Made by a program: the position numbers and the translations under genes
DNA from: CBDFKS01 sp965248905
GTDB taxonomy: Bacteria > Chloroflexota > Dehalococcoidia > Lucifugimonadales > JAGWBF01
NCBI GenBank assembly: GCA_965248905.1
Contig: CBDFKS010000005.1
Coordinates: 1-64,000, forward strand
Reading direction: 5' to 3'
DNA: 64,000 bases
Notes under the pieces: generated by a model
Databases searched by the model: none
The model's input: the letters and a program-made list of their open reading frames with translations, nothing else
Told to the model about the DNA's origin: nothing
Shown: positions 38,249 through 47,186 of the stretch, in pieces
How the letters are laid out: each line of letters starts with the position of its first letter
Numbering within the stretch: position 1 is the stretch's first letter

Positions 38249-38321
38249 GGGTACCGATCCCAACCTCCCCAGGTGGGCCTGCGTGGATGGTAGGCGGAAG
38301 GGTTTTCGAGATGTGGCTGGG
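38249..38321 (+). repeat. Direct repeat flanking the aminopeptidase gene, copy A
   Basis: Imperfect match to 40228-40300: GGGTACC, CCAGGTGGG, CGTGGATGGTA, GGAAGGGTTTTCGAGATGTG. Both copies are in the same orientation. Confidence 0.6.
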
Positions 38322-38517
38322 GGGGAACTGTGAGGCCCCCAAAGGCCCTCTCCAACTATTGTGGTGGGCCGGGGCAAAGCGACTCTCAAGAAAGGTTCCG
38401 CCGGCGCTCTGCCCTCCGCCCCTTACAATCATGCCTCCGCCTTTTCCCGCCTCCCTCCATCCGGCATCCGGTAGCTGACGAGCGGCGTGGTGAAGATATA
38501 GTGGGACCGTGGGGCTG

Positions 38518-40112
38518 TCACCGATGTTCGTGTGGACACCCCTCCCCAATAGCCCGATCCGGAGAAGGAGCTGGCTGATTTCCCAGACCGATGTTCATCC
38601 CCGGCGGAAGTGGAGTGGTCTCACCGAAGATCCAGGAATCGAAAAGGCCGTCCAGATCCCTGCCTGCAATCTCCTCAGCCACGACCACAAAGTCCTCGGT
38701 GGTCACGTTACCCCCGGCATGGCGGGACACATACTCACGCAGAGTCTTGAAAAACGCCTCGTCGCCGATTTCAATGCGCAGTGCGTGGAGGGCCATTGCG
38801 CCTCTCGCATACACGCTGCCGCTGAAAAGGGAGTCGGGGTCGGGATTCGCCGGCGGCCCATAGACAGGTCGCCAGACCATCTCCCAGAACTGCTCGAAAC
38901 AGCCGCCGCCGGACTTGTGGTCTAACCACAGCCACTCAGCGTAGGTGGCGAACCCCTCGCTCAGCCATAAGTCCTGCCATGACGCGGGAGTAAGCAGGTT
39001 CCCAAACCACTGGTGCGCCAACTCGTGGGCTATCAACCTGTCGCCGAAATTCTCCAGGGCCCGTATCCCGTAGACGGGCCGGGGCTGGGTTTCCAGCGGC
39101 GGAATTGCCTCGTCAATGACGACGGAGCCGGTGAACTCGAATGGATACGGCCCCAACAATTCATCAAAAAATCGACTATCAAAGGGACGCTATCCAGACT
39201 ACGCCTTGCGGATTCGTCTATCGACGCTTCAACCGAGTCAACGATGGTTATCCCCCCAGGACTTTTGCTGGCGACGTCGTCAAACTGAGCGACCGCCAGG
39301 AACGCCAGATAGCTGGCCATCTCATGGACGCTTTCCCATACGTATGTCACAGTCTCCCCGTGGTCGGTCGTGCTGGTCAATTCACCGTTTGAGGCCGCTT
39401 CATAGGGGTCAGGCACCGTGATGATGAAGGTGTACAAGGCTTTATCGGATGGATGCTCATTGACCGGGAGCCAGTGCGATGCCCCCCAGGGTTCGCCGTA
39501 CGCGATTATCCCGGTCCCGTAGTTTATCCAGCCGGTCAGGAGACTTGTTCCAGGCACAGAGCTGGTCGAAGGCTGACCCTCGTAAGAGACCGCGGCGTTA
39601 AAGGTTGTTCCTACGGGGATCGGCGCACGGGGCTCGATTGTCAACTCGTATCCGGCGCGAGAGTGGTCGGCTGGGCGGCCACCCACGGTAACCTGCGTAA
39701 CCGTTAAGCCTCGAAAGTCCAGATTGAACGAGGAGAGGTCCTGTGTTGCGTAGGCTTCGATTTGAGTCCGGCCCAAAATCTCGTTGGCTTCCACGTCGAC
39801 GTTGAGGGTTACCGTGTAGCTGGAAACGTCATACCCGCCGTTGCCCAGCCCGGGAAATAGAGGGTCGTCCAGCCCTGCCGCTCCGGGACGGGCGGTCTGA
39901 ATTGGCGTGGGCGTCGGTTCCCGCGTCGGGGTGGCTGTTGGCTCCTGAGTCGGAGCAGGTATATTTCCGTCGTCACATGCCGTAATCACGGCAACGGCCA
40001 TCAAACACGACAGAGCAATCCGCGCGGTCGGTTGAAGAGTTTCGAGCAGTCTGACTTGCAAGCCGAAAGCCAACGCCAATTGGCGGCCCCCTGGTGGGTA
40101 TAGCTTGAGCAT
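38518..40112 (-). pseudogene. M1-family zinc aminopeptidase lipoprotein, one-base frameshift
   Basis: The start is at ATG 40112 or later; a hydrophobic segment ends in lipobox ITAC, and a Pro/Thr linker follows. The N-terminal beta domain (YDVSSYTVTLNVDVEANEIL) is in one frame. At about 39155 a T-run of six (seven needed) shifts the frame. The catalytic part follows in the next frame: SVVIDEAIPPLETQ in place of the GxMEN motif, HELAHQWFG zinc site and WLSEGFATYAEW with the third ligand. It would release N-terminal amino acids outside the cell. If the indel is an error this is an intact protein of about 530 residues. Confidence 0.8.
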
Positions 40113-40227
40113 CTTGCTCAAAGGGGGCGACCCATCCGGCTCCGGGCCATGAATTGCCCCCTTGCACGAGAGTCCGCTCGATCCCGGCAAGCGTCATAAG
40201 AACCGCATATTTGGAAGCGGCGGGCCC

Positions 40228-40300
40228 GGGTACCCATTCGGACCTTTCCAGGTAGGTCGACGTGGATGACAAGTGGAAGGGTTTCGGGATGTGGCTGGGC
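40228..40300 (+). repeat. Direct repeat flanking the aminopeptidase gene, copy B
   Basis: Partner of 38249-38321 (GGGTACC, CCAGGTAGG, CGTGGATGAC, GGAAGGGTTTCGGGATGTGG). It lies just upstream of the aminopeptidase start. Confidence 0.6.
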
Positions 40301-40568
40301 ACCCAGTGAAACTACCGAGTCCCTCGGCTTCGGCATTGACAGGGTCCTAAAGGATGTCTGAATGTGTGACGTGGCCCCTGACCTCATAAAGGACGATTGC
40401 GGGACGCGAGTGAGGTTGAGGGTGACCTCGCGAGACCTTGGGACGGCTGAGGGGGGAAGTGGGCCGGGGGCTGTTGTCAGCACTGATGCTGGACTCCGGG
40501 GACGGTGCCCACAGTGACATCCATTTCGATGGGCGCTAGTCAGGCTCTGCCCGTTCCTGACCTTCGCC
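40301..40568. other. Intergenic spacer
   Basis: No feature beyond the repeat. Open frames here lack start signals. Confidence 0.4.
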
Positions 40569-41000
40569 TCATTCCACCTTTTCCCGCTCTCGGGGTTCGA
40601 TGTCGGCACGGATTCCCTCACTAATGCGGTCTGTCTCAGCCTGGAGGTCCTCAATACGCAGGAGCGCGTCCGCGTTCGGTAGCTCCATCACACCTTCCAG
40701 CCCCTCGCAGAGGGTGTCGAACCGCTGCCACTCCGCCGCCTCGAAGCCCTCCGGAGCAAGCTCTCCGCGCGACATGACCCACGAGCACATGACGAAGACT
40801 CCTCTCTCCGCATCAAGCGCCTCTTCGCAGTTGTCCTCCTCGACGCACTCTTTCAGGTCGCCCAGCCGCGCGTCGAAGCGTCGTGCGAGCGTCTCCGAGT
40901 CGGTAATCCAGTCCTCGACGTCGGGAAACAGACGCTCGCACCCGGTCAGGACCAGTGCGGCGAGAGCCACGACCGCGATGAGCAGGACGGTCCGAATCAA
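40569..41000 (-). CDS. Cys-containing small lipoprotein
   Basis: TTG start at 41000. Signal MIRTVLLIAVVALAALVLTG then Cys21 gives lipobox LTGC. The mature part is acidic and helical with two Cys pairs (CVEEDNC, and the pair around FVMCSW and FDTLCEGL), ending in EREKVE. The TTG overlaps the TGA of the preceding 26-residue ORF (GGTTGATT), suggesting coupling. Unknown function. Confidence 0.6.
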   Translation of the reverse strand: MIRTVLLIAVVALAALVLTGCERLFPDVEDWITDSETLARRFDARLGDLKECVEEDNCEEALDAERGVFVMCSWVMSRGELAPEGFEAAEWQRFDTLCEGLEGVMELPNADALLRIEDLQAETDRISEGIRADIEPREREKVE

Positions 41001-41077
41001 CCCAGCACCCGCTGGATCGTCGCGCCGGTCTCGCCCATTATCACGATTGCGTCCGTGTCATCGTCTTCGTTCACCAT
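40997..41077 (-). CDS. 26-residue micro-ORF upstream of the lipoprotein
   Basis: ATG 41077 with AGGGGGACCCAC upstream encodes MVNEDDDTDAIVIMGETGAT and IQRVLG. Its stop overlaps the next start. It may be a leader peptide or a tiny acidic protein. Weak. Confidence 0.4.
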   Translation of the reverse strand: MVNEDDDTDAIVIMGETGATIQRVLG

Positions 41078-41549
41078 GTGGGTCCCCCTACCCGCGGCGA
41101 CGGACAACGCAGATGAACGCTGCTACATTTTGCCGCTTGTCGGAAGCAGCGAATACGCTATGCTAGCGCCCCCACGCTCAACTAGATACTCGTAAGCATC
41201 TGCCAACCTCTTGATGGTTTCTGGGACGTTAGGATGTATGATGTCCATGCTCACCTTCTCCTTCGCGTCCCGTACAGGCCGCTTGGCCAGCCACGACCCG
41301 CGCCAAGTGCATAATTCCCCAGCACTCTTCGCGAGGGTTTGTATTGTCCTGGTCGCCAGTAGTCGGATACAGGTTCTCCCTCTTTGTGGGCATTGTTATC
41401 GGCGGGGCTCGGTATGTCAACGGCTTGGTTCCCATCTCACCCCTCCCCGTCATAACTAGGGCTGAAAAGGTCCGCGTCATTTTAGGCACGCCCGGTACGA
41501 TAGCATACAGTTCCCAATTGGAGGCTATATGATTTCCAGGAATGAGCCT
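41078..41549. other. Intergenic stretch
   Basis: Nothing recognisable; the short frames on both strands have no motif. The AT-rich stretch at 41490-41540 could be promoter for the HEPN-like remnant. Confidence 0.4.
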
Positions 41550-41687
41550 ATGGGGACCGTGGAGCGCACCCGCAAGAATCTGGTCTATATGAGGAATGCT
41601 CGCAAGGCTGGTGCGGACATCCACGAGGTTACCCATCTGTTGAATTCTCTTCTAGCGCTTATCGTCGTACCTTGAGAAAGACTTCAG
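41550..41687 (+). pseudogene. HEPN-like protein, N-terminal remnant
   Basis: ATG 41550 encodes MGTVERTRKNLVYMRNARKA and GADIHEVTHLLNSLLALIVV, which is the start of HEPN-family proteins of the pEK499-p136 kind. At about 41673 the frame meets TGA; dropping a base gives EKDFRTAVSAD and then a stop. The C-terminal part with the RNase-like motif is missing. Confidence 0.5.
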
Positions 41688-41848
41688 GACTGCGGTGTCA
41701 GCAGACTAAAGCCGGTCGTTAGTACATGTCAATCTCCTCCACCATCCCACCTCCAACACTGCGTATAATCTGTTACGAGGGCTTCGCTGTAGGGTAAACT
41801 GGCGATGCCTCGTTTCCGACCCTATCGACCAAGCGGAGGGAGCGTAAC

Positions 41849-42595
41849 ATGGCTGAGTTCTTCGGGGACCTTGAACGGCTCGCAGCAGACCTCTACCCGT
41901 ATCGGTGGCCGATCTTACTCGTTATCGTGGCGGTAGTCGCCGCGATAACGTTTTACGCCTACCGGCGTCAGTGGCACTGGGTGGTCTGGGAGCACAGGCG
42001 GCTGGCGATCATCGTCGGCACGCCACTGCTGGTCCTGGCCGGATTCCTAGCCTGGGACCTTGGATCCCCACTGTTCCTCAACAAGACCGTCGAAGAGGAG
42101 TTCCCCTTCGCCTACTCGGCGGTCGTGCCTCCCGACATGGAGCGGGAGGACGTTGAGACGACGATGGCCGCCCTATCGAAGATGGACGGCGAACCGATGG
42201 CGGAGGACATGCCCGAGATGATGAAGGAAGGCAGCGGGGAGGTCGTTAAGCTGAAGGAGGGCGATTTCCGCGACCAGGACAGCTTCCACAAGGGCAGCGG
42301 CAAGGCCGCGGTCTATCGCGCCCCGGACGGCTCCCACATTGTCCGGCTGGAGGACTTCAAGGTCACCAACGGGCCGGAGCTTCACGTTCTGCTGTCGGCG
42401 CACAGCGACCCCATGACTCGGAGCGAGCTGAAGGACGACGGCTACCACGACCTCGGAAAGCTGAAGGGCAACATCGGCAATCAGAACTACACCGTGCCCG
42501 ATGGAGTGGACGTTTCTGCGCAGATGAGCGTCGTGATCTACTGCAAGCCCTTCTCGGTTATATTCAGCGTGGCCCCGCTCAGGGACTCTAGCTGA
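41849..42595 (+). CDS. Membrane-anchored DM13-domain protein
   Basis: ATG 41849 follows GGAGGGAGCGTAAC. The 248-residue product has two hydrophobic segments (WPILLVIVAVVAAITFYAY and LAIIVGTPLLVLAGFLAW). The exposed DM13 domain from about 130 contains DQDSFHKGSGKAAVYRAPDG, LEDFKVTNGPELHVLLSA and the Cys near MSVVIYCKPFSVIFSVA. DM13 is thought to be a redox or electron-transfer domain with a conserved Cys. It stands alone. Confidence 0.8.
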   Translation: MAEFFGDLERLAADLYPYRWPILLVIVAVVAAITFYAYRRQWHWVVWEHRRLAIIVGTPLLVLAGFLAWDLGSPLFLNKTVEEEFPFAYSAVVPPDMEREDVETTMAALSKMDGEPMAEDMPEMMKEGSGEVVKLKEGDFRDQDSFHKGSGKAAVYRAPDGSHIVRLEDFKVTNGPELHVLLSAHSDPMTRSELKDDGYHDLGKLKGNIGNQNYTVPDGVDVSAQMSVVIYCKPFSVIFSVAPLRDSS

Positions 42596-42675
42596 TATTT
42601 AATATCGAGCGAAGGCCCACGTGAGGTATGCAGTTGAGGGGCGTGGGGACCAACGGCAAGTCAGGTAAGTTCCTC

Positions 42676-42811
42676 TATTGCATTTGCAACAGCCGACTCA
42701 TGAAGGGTCGAACGGCTTTGTGATGCCCCTTCAATGAACGCCAGAAAGCTGGAGGCCTTCGTTGTGGACCGTGTTAGGGAGAACATACTGACCGAGGTTA
42801 ATCTGAGGTAG
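42676..42811 (+). pseudogene. Serine recombinase zinc-ribbon/C-terminal fragment
   Basis: Reads YCICNSRLMKGRTA, one surplus T near 42717, then CDAPSMNARKLEAFVVDRVR ENILTE. CDAP.MNARKLE is the usual recombinase segment after the zinc ribbon. It ends at an in-frame TAG and abuts IS3-type sequence. Confidence 0.6.
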
Positions 42812-42821
42812 TTGGTGGGCT

Positions 42822-43001
42822 TACCTGAACGGAGTGGAGCTGGACTTCGGTCGGCCCGGCAAGCCCACGGACAACGCTTCCATCGAGGCATTCAACGGAC
42901 GTTTCAGGCAGGAGTGCCTAAACGAGAACTGGTTCCTGTCCCTTGAAGACGCTGAGGAAAAGGTGGAGTCTTGGCGAAGATATCACGGTCACGTCCCATA
43001 G
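42822..43001 (+). pseudogene. IS3-family transposase OrfB, 3' fragment
   Basis: YLNGVELDFGRPGKPTDNAS and IEAFNGRFRQECLNENWFLS are the end of the rve integrase core of IS3-type OrfB (the IS407-like group). Its 5' part is absent and its 3' end runs into the IS256 terminal repeat, so an IS256-type element landed here. Confidence 0.7.
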
Positions 43002-44350
43002 AGTGGTGTAAGAGTGCGTCATCCTGTTAATGTTGTTTAGGCGGCTGTCGCCTCCGCGAGATCGGCCTCTGGAAGAGCTTCGTTGAAGGTCAGCACGACA
43101 GGTGTGATGTATCGACGGCCAACGGCCCATTCGTCGTGCTGCTCAGCCAGGACGGCGCCAACGAGGCGGCGCACGGCCGGCCGGTTAGGGAAGATGCCCA
43201 CCACATCGGTGCGTCGCCGGATCTCCTTGTTGAGACGCTCCTGTGGGTTGTTGGACCAGATCTTCTTCCAGTGGGCGAGTGGGAAGCTGGAGAAGGCCAG
43301 GATATCGGGTCCGGCCTCGTCCAGTAGAGAGGCGACCTGAGGGAACCGGTCCTGGAGTTGATCGGTCACCCTGTCGAGCTGGACGTGTACCTCATCGGGG
43401 GAGGGTTGCTGGTAGATGGTGCGCACCATGGTGGCTACCCATGGCTGGGCGCGCCTGGGGACCCGAGTGAGCAAGTTGGTCATGAAGTGGGTGCGGCACC
43501 GTTGCCAGCTGGCTCCGCCGAAGACTGCGGCGATGGCGCCTCGGAGTCCCTGATGAGCGTCCGATACCACCAGCTCCACCCCGCCGAGGCCCCTTGGCGG
43601 ACAGCGAGCGTAGGAAGGCCAGACAGAAGGCGCAGTCTTCACTGGTACCCACGTCCATCCCAATGATCTCCCGCTTGCCCTCGCCATTGACCGCCGTTGC
43701 CACCACCACGCTGACGTTGACGATCCTGCCGGCCTCCCTGACCTTCTGGGTCAGTGCGTCCAGCCACAGGTAGGGGTAGTCCACCGCCCAGCGGACGGCC
43801 CATGAAGCCATCCACCACCACGTCCAGTTCCTGACAGATGCGCGACACCTGGCTCTTGGAGATACCCTCGCATCCCAGCGCCTTGACCAGATCGTCCACC
43901 CGCCTTGTGGATACACCTTCCACGTAGGCCTGCTGGATCACAGCCAGCAGAGCTCGCTCGCTGCGACGCCGTGGCTCCAGCAGGCTCGGGAAGTAGCTCC
44001 CTTCTCTGAGCTTCGGGATGTGCAGATCCATCGTCCCTACACGGGTATCCCACGCCCGGGATCGATACCCATTGCGCTGGGTCACCCGCTCAGGGCTGCG
44101 TTCTCCATACTCAGCACCGATCCTCGATGACACCTCCGCATCCATGATCCCCTCTACCAGCACTCTCAGTGCCTCCCGTAGGAAGTCCACGTCACCGTCC
44201 ATTCCCCCCTTGCGCAATAGCTCCAGCAGGTCCATCCTTTCCTTGACCACTGTTGTCCTCCTTTCTCGAGCTTTCTTCTTTGCCCGCTAAGGATGACGCG
44301 GTGGTCTCTCTTTCTCCAGACCCTCTCCCTCTTACACCACTTCCTGGGAC
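42993..44350 (-). mobile_element. IS256-family element
   Basis: Ends are imperfect inverted repeats: GTCCCATAGAGTGGTGTAAG at 42993 and reverse-complemented GTCCCAGGAAGTGGTGTAAG at 44350, with a 13-base perfect core AGTGGTGTAAGAG. The transposase inside is frameshifted. No clear target duplication is left. Confidence 0.75.
43037..44250 (-). pseudogene. IS256-family (Mutator-like) transposase, frameshifted
   Basis: Three frames together give the full protein: MVKERMDLLELLRKGGMDGD and AEYGERSPERVTQRNGYRSR, then YPYLWLDALTQKVREAGRIV with GMDVGTSEDCAFCLAFLRSL, then GGVELVVSDAHQGLRGAIAA. It ends with PQERLNKEIRRRTDVVGIFP, carrying the catalytic Glu region. Two frame breaks, near 43800 and 43600, disrupt it. 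Confidence 0.85.
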
Positions 44351-45000
44351 TCTACTCCAACAGATTGGGCAGCTCAAGGTGGAACGGGATTTTTTGTCAT
44401 GGAGCTTCGGGTTGTGAGCCGGGCCATGATTGACCGAGAAGAACCGAAGCTGTCTCTGGTGCGCCAGTGCGCCTTGCTGGGTATCAGCCGCTCCTCGTTG
44501 TACTACCTGCCAACCGAGGCCGGCGCCGAGGACTTGGAGTTGATGGCCCTCATAGACCAACAGTACCTGAAGACACCTTTCTACGGCTCCAGAAGGATGA
44601 CTGCCTGGCTCAGAAATCACGGACACCAGGTCAACCGCAAGCGGGTCCGCCGGCTGATGCAACTGATAGACCTGGAGGCCATCTACCGGCGTCCCAACAC
44701 CAGCAAGCCAAACCCAGGGCATAAGGTCTATCCGTACTTGCTCAGGGGGCTGGAGATCAACCGGGTCAACCAGGTGTGGGCCACCGACATCACCTACATA
44801 CCCCATGGCTCGGGGTTTCCTCTACTTGGTGGCCATCATGGACTGGCACAGCCGCTACGTGCTGGCCTGGCGGCTGTCCAACACCCTGGAGGTAGACTTC
44901 TGTGTTGCGGCTCTGGAAGAGGCCTTGAGCAAGGGTCGGCCACAGATCTTCAACACCGACCAGGGCAGCCAGTTCACCAGCGAGGCCTTCACCAGCATGC
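44351..45000 (+). pseudogene. IS3-family transposase (OrfA end and OrfB start), frameshifted
   Basis: IGQLKVERDFL at 44366 is the OrfA C-terminus. OrfB starts near 44399: REEPKLSLVRQCALLGISRS, PFYGSRRMTAWLRNHGHQVN and WATDITYIP. A surplus C (CCCC) at about 44800 shifts the frame to MARGFLYLVAIMDWHSRYVL and IFNTDQGSQFTSEAF, including two catalytic Asp residues. It then passes in frame into a serine recombinase at about 45000, losing the last catalytic Glu. Confidence 0.75.
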
Positions 45001-45893
45001 TGCGTAGGAAGGGTGTCAGGGTAGTCTCCATCACCGAGCACGCCGACGACTCCCCTACTGGCAAGCTCATGGAAGCCATCATCGAGAGCGTGGACGAATT
45101 TTACTCGGAGAATCTTGCCCAGGAGGTCACACGGGGTATGCGGGAGGCCGCGTCAAGAGGCTTCTTCCTGGGCTCCAAGGCTCCCTTCGGATACAAGCGG
45201 GTCAAAGTATCCGACGGGGCAAAGGAGCGTCCTACGTTGAAGCCTGACCCCGCCACGGCTCCGATAGTGAAGGAGGTGTTCGAGAGCTCCCTGATGGGCA
45301 ACGGCCTGAAGGAGATATGCAAGGAGCTGAACGAGCGGGGCATCACCAATAAGGGATGGCGCTGGCACAAGACCGGCCTTCACTACCTGCTGACCAACGA
45401 AGCCTACACAGGGACTTCGGTCTGGGGCAGAACGACGAAGGGTGACAAGGAGCCCGACCCTGTACGAGTGGAGGGAGCTTGGGAGGCACTGGTCTCAAGA
45501 GACTTGTTCGAGAACGTGCAGCAGGGCCTAAAGGAACGCGCGCCGAAAGTGCAGAGACCGGCCCGCGTGGGGAGCAAGTTCCTGTTGAGTGGGTTGCTGC
45601 TCTGTGGTACCTGCGGCAAGCCCTACATCGGCCAGGGAGCCAAGAGCGGTCAGTACGGCTACTACGTCTGCGGCACCCTTCACCGGCAAGGGGCAGGGAC
45701 CTGCCAAGCCAGCTACCTGAACGCTCCCAAAGTGGAGGGCTTCGTCATCGACAAGATTAAAGAGCGCATCCTCACCGACGAGACCATCACTGAGCTGGTA
45801 ACCATCGTCGCCGAAGAGATAGACGCCATGGCCGGGGAGCTTGACGGAAGACTCGGGGCTGTCGAGGCCGAGCTTGGGGATGTGGAGAGCAGG
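45000..45893 (+). pseudogene. Serine recombinase lacking its catalytic N-terminus, fused to IS3
   Basis: From RRKGVRVVSITEHADDSPTG and IIESVDEFYSENLAQEVTRG the sequence is a large serine recombinase: recombinase domain (GSKAPFGYKRVKV, NEAYTGTSVWG), zinc ribbon (LLLCGTCGKPYIGQG, YYVCGTLHRQG) and coiled coil. The first 90 or so residues with the catalytic Ser are replaced by IS3 OrfB. The 3' end at 45893 abuts an esterase fragment. Confidence 0.8.
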
Positions 45894-46194
45894 CCTGGGA
45901 ACTCTATCTCCGGGGACCGGACGACGCAGGAATCCCTACGCGTCGCCGATATTTGCGGAAGACCTGTCTGGGTTGCCCCCGGCGCTGGTGCTGACGGCCG
46001 AATACGACCCGTTGCGGGACGAGGGGGAGGAGTATGGCCGGCGTCTTCAGGCCGCTGGAGTACCGGCGACGGTTTCCCGTTACGACGGGATGATTCACGG
46101 CTTTACCTTCTTTACGAAGGTCGTGCCGGCAGCGAAGGAGGGCCGTACAGAAGTGATTGCAGCGCTCCGCCGGGCGTTCACACCCGGAACTTGA
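45894..46194 (+). pseudogene. Alpha/beta hydrolase-3 (HSL-type esterase) C-terminal fragment
   Basis: WELYLRGPDDAG reads in one frame and, after one A is lost near 45934, NPYASPIFAEDLSGLPPALV continues in another, with LTAEYDPLRDEGEEYGRRLQ and YDGMIHGFTFF carrying the catalytic Asp and His. The N-terminal half with the nucleophile Ser is not in the window. Confidence 0.7.
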
Positions 46195-46439
46195 CACCGG
46201 AGGAGCCACCTCCGAGCTTGCCAAGAAGTGGCGTTCGTCGATGGCCGTGCTAGGTCCGAGAGAACTATCCAGATTGGCCGAGGGACGATTATCTCTCTTG
46301 ACATATCTCAGCCAATCAACAGCTGAATTGTGTCGGCTCATATGCCCCTCTTGGGGGCAGTGGAAGTGGAACCCGGTCTCTAGTTCCAGGCTGTGCCCGA
46401 GATATTATAGTGCTCAAACCCTGAAAGCGGAAAGGTAGC

Positions 46440-46952
46440 TTGACGATGGGACAAGGACACCGGCTGCTAGATGAAAGCAGGCATATGAGAAGGGATCACG
46501 CTGGTGTCACGGTTCCGCCTGTACTAACTATCGTACTGCCATTCGTGGCAGGCTTACTCCTGCATTTCTTGTGGACGGATTTGAGATTCTTCCCAGAGTG
46601 GTGGATCGGCCATGCTGTCGGATGGCCGGTGGTTGTGGCAGCCGTCCTGCTGTTGGCATGGTCGGTTCGGACGATGTCTCGCGCCGGCGTAGACCCCGAT
46701 CCCAACGAGCCGACTACCGCCATCGTCGCTACCGGACCTTACGCGCTCAGCCGCAATCCCATCTACGTCTCGTTTAACGTGGTGTATGTGGGCATTGCGT
46801 TTATGGTGAATATGGTCTGGCCGATCGCAGTCCTGCCGGTCGGAATCGCCCTGGTGTACTATGGGGTAATCGCCCGCGACGAGAGCTATCTGGAGACTAT
46901 ATTCGGCGATGAGTATCGGCAGTACAAGGCCAGGGTTCGTCGCTGGCTGTAG
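46440..46952 (+). CDS. Isoprenylcysteine carboxyl methyltransferase-family membrane protein
   Basis: The 170-residue product (start uncertain, M15 MRRDHAGVTVPPVL is an alternative) has four hydrophobic segments and the ICMT/PEMT signature: GPYALSRNPIYVSFNVVYVG followed by ARDESYLETIFGDEYRQYKA RVRRWL. Members are SAM-dependent methyltransferases for lipids or small thiols. No operon partner. Confidence 0.8.
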   Translation: MTMGQGHRLLDESRHMRRDHAGVTVPPVLTIVLPFVAGLLLHFLWTDLRFFPEWWIGHAVGWPVVVAAVLLLAWSVRTMSRAGVDPDPNEPTTAIVATGPYALSRNPIYVSFNVVYVGIAFMVNMVWPIAVLPVGIALVYYGVIARDESYLETIFGDEYRQYKARVRRWL

Positions 46953-46971
46953 CGTACTCAGTCGCAGCGTC

Positions 46972-47001
46972 CCAGAGGTTCGAGTCCTCTACTGCTCACC
47001 A
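46972..47001 (+). other. tRNA 3'-end-like sequence, possible attachment site remnant
   Basis: CCAGAGGTTCGAGTCCTCTA can fold as a T-arm (AGAGG/CCTCT around TTCGAGT) followed by CTGCTCACCA, including CCA. The rest of the tRNA is absent, as expected for the far side of a tRNA-integrated element. Confidence 0.4.
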
Positions 47002-47186
47002 CGCACAATTCCGACCGTTAAACTTTACGCTCGAGCTCTGCCTCGAGGACGAAGCAGTCGGTCGTTGTTCAGCACTTCCTGACCTCCCCTACACCCGTCC
47101 CGCTAGCCATCGAGAAGTCGACTCTTCGTGCCGAACGATAAGAAGTTTGGTAAGATTGCTGCACACTCATTGGATGGAGGAAACGT

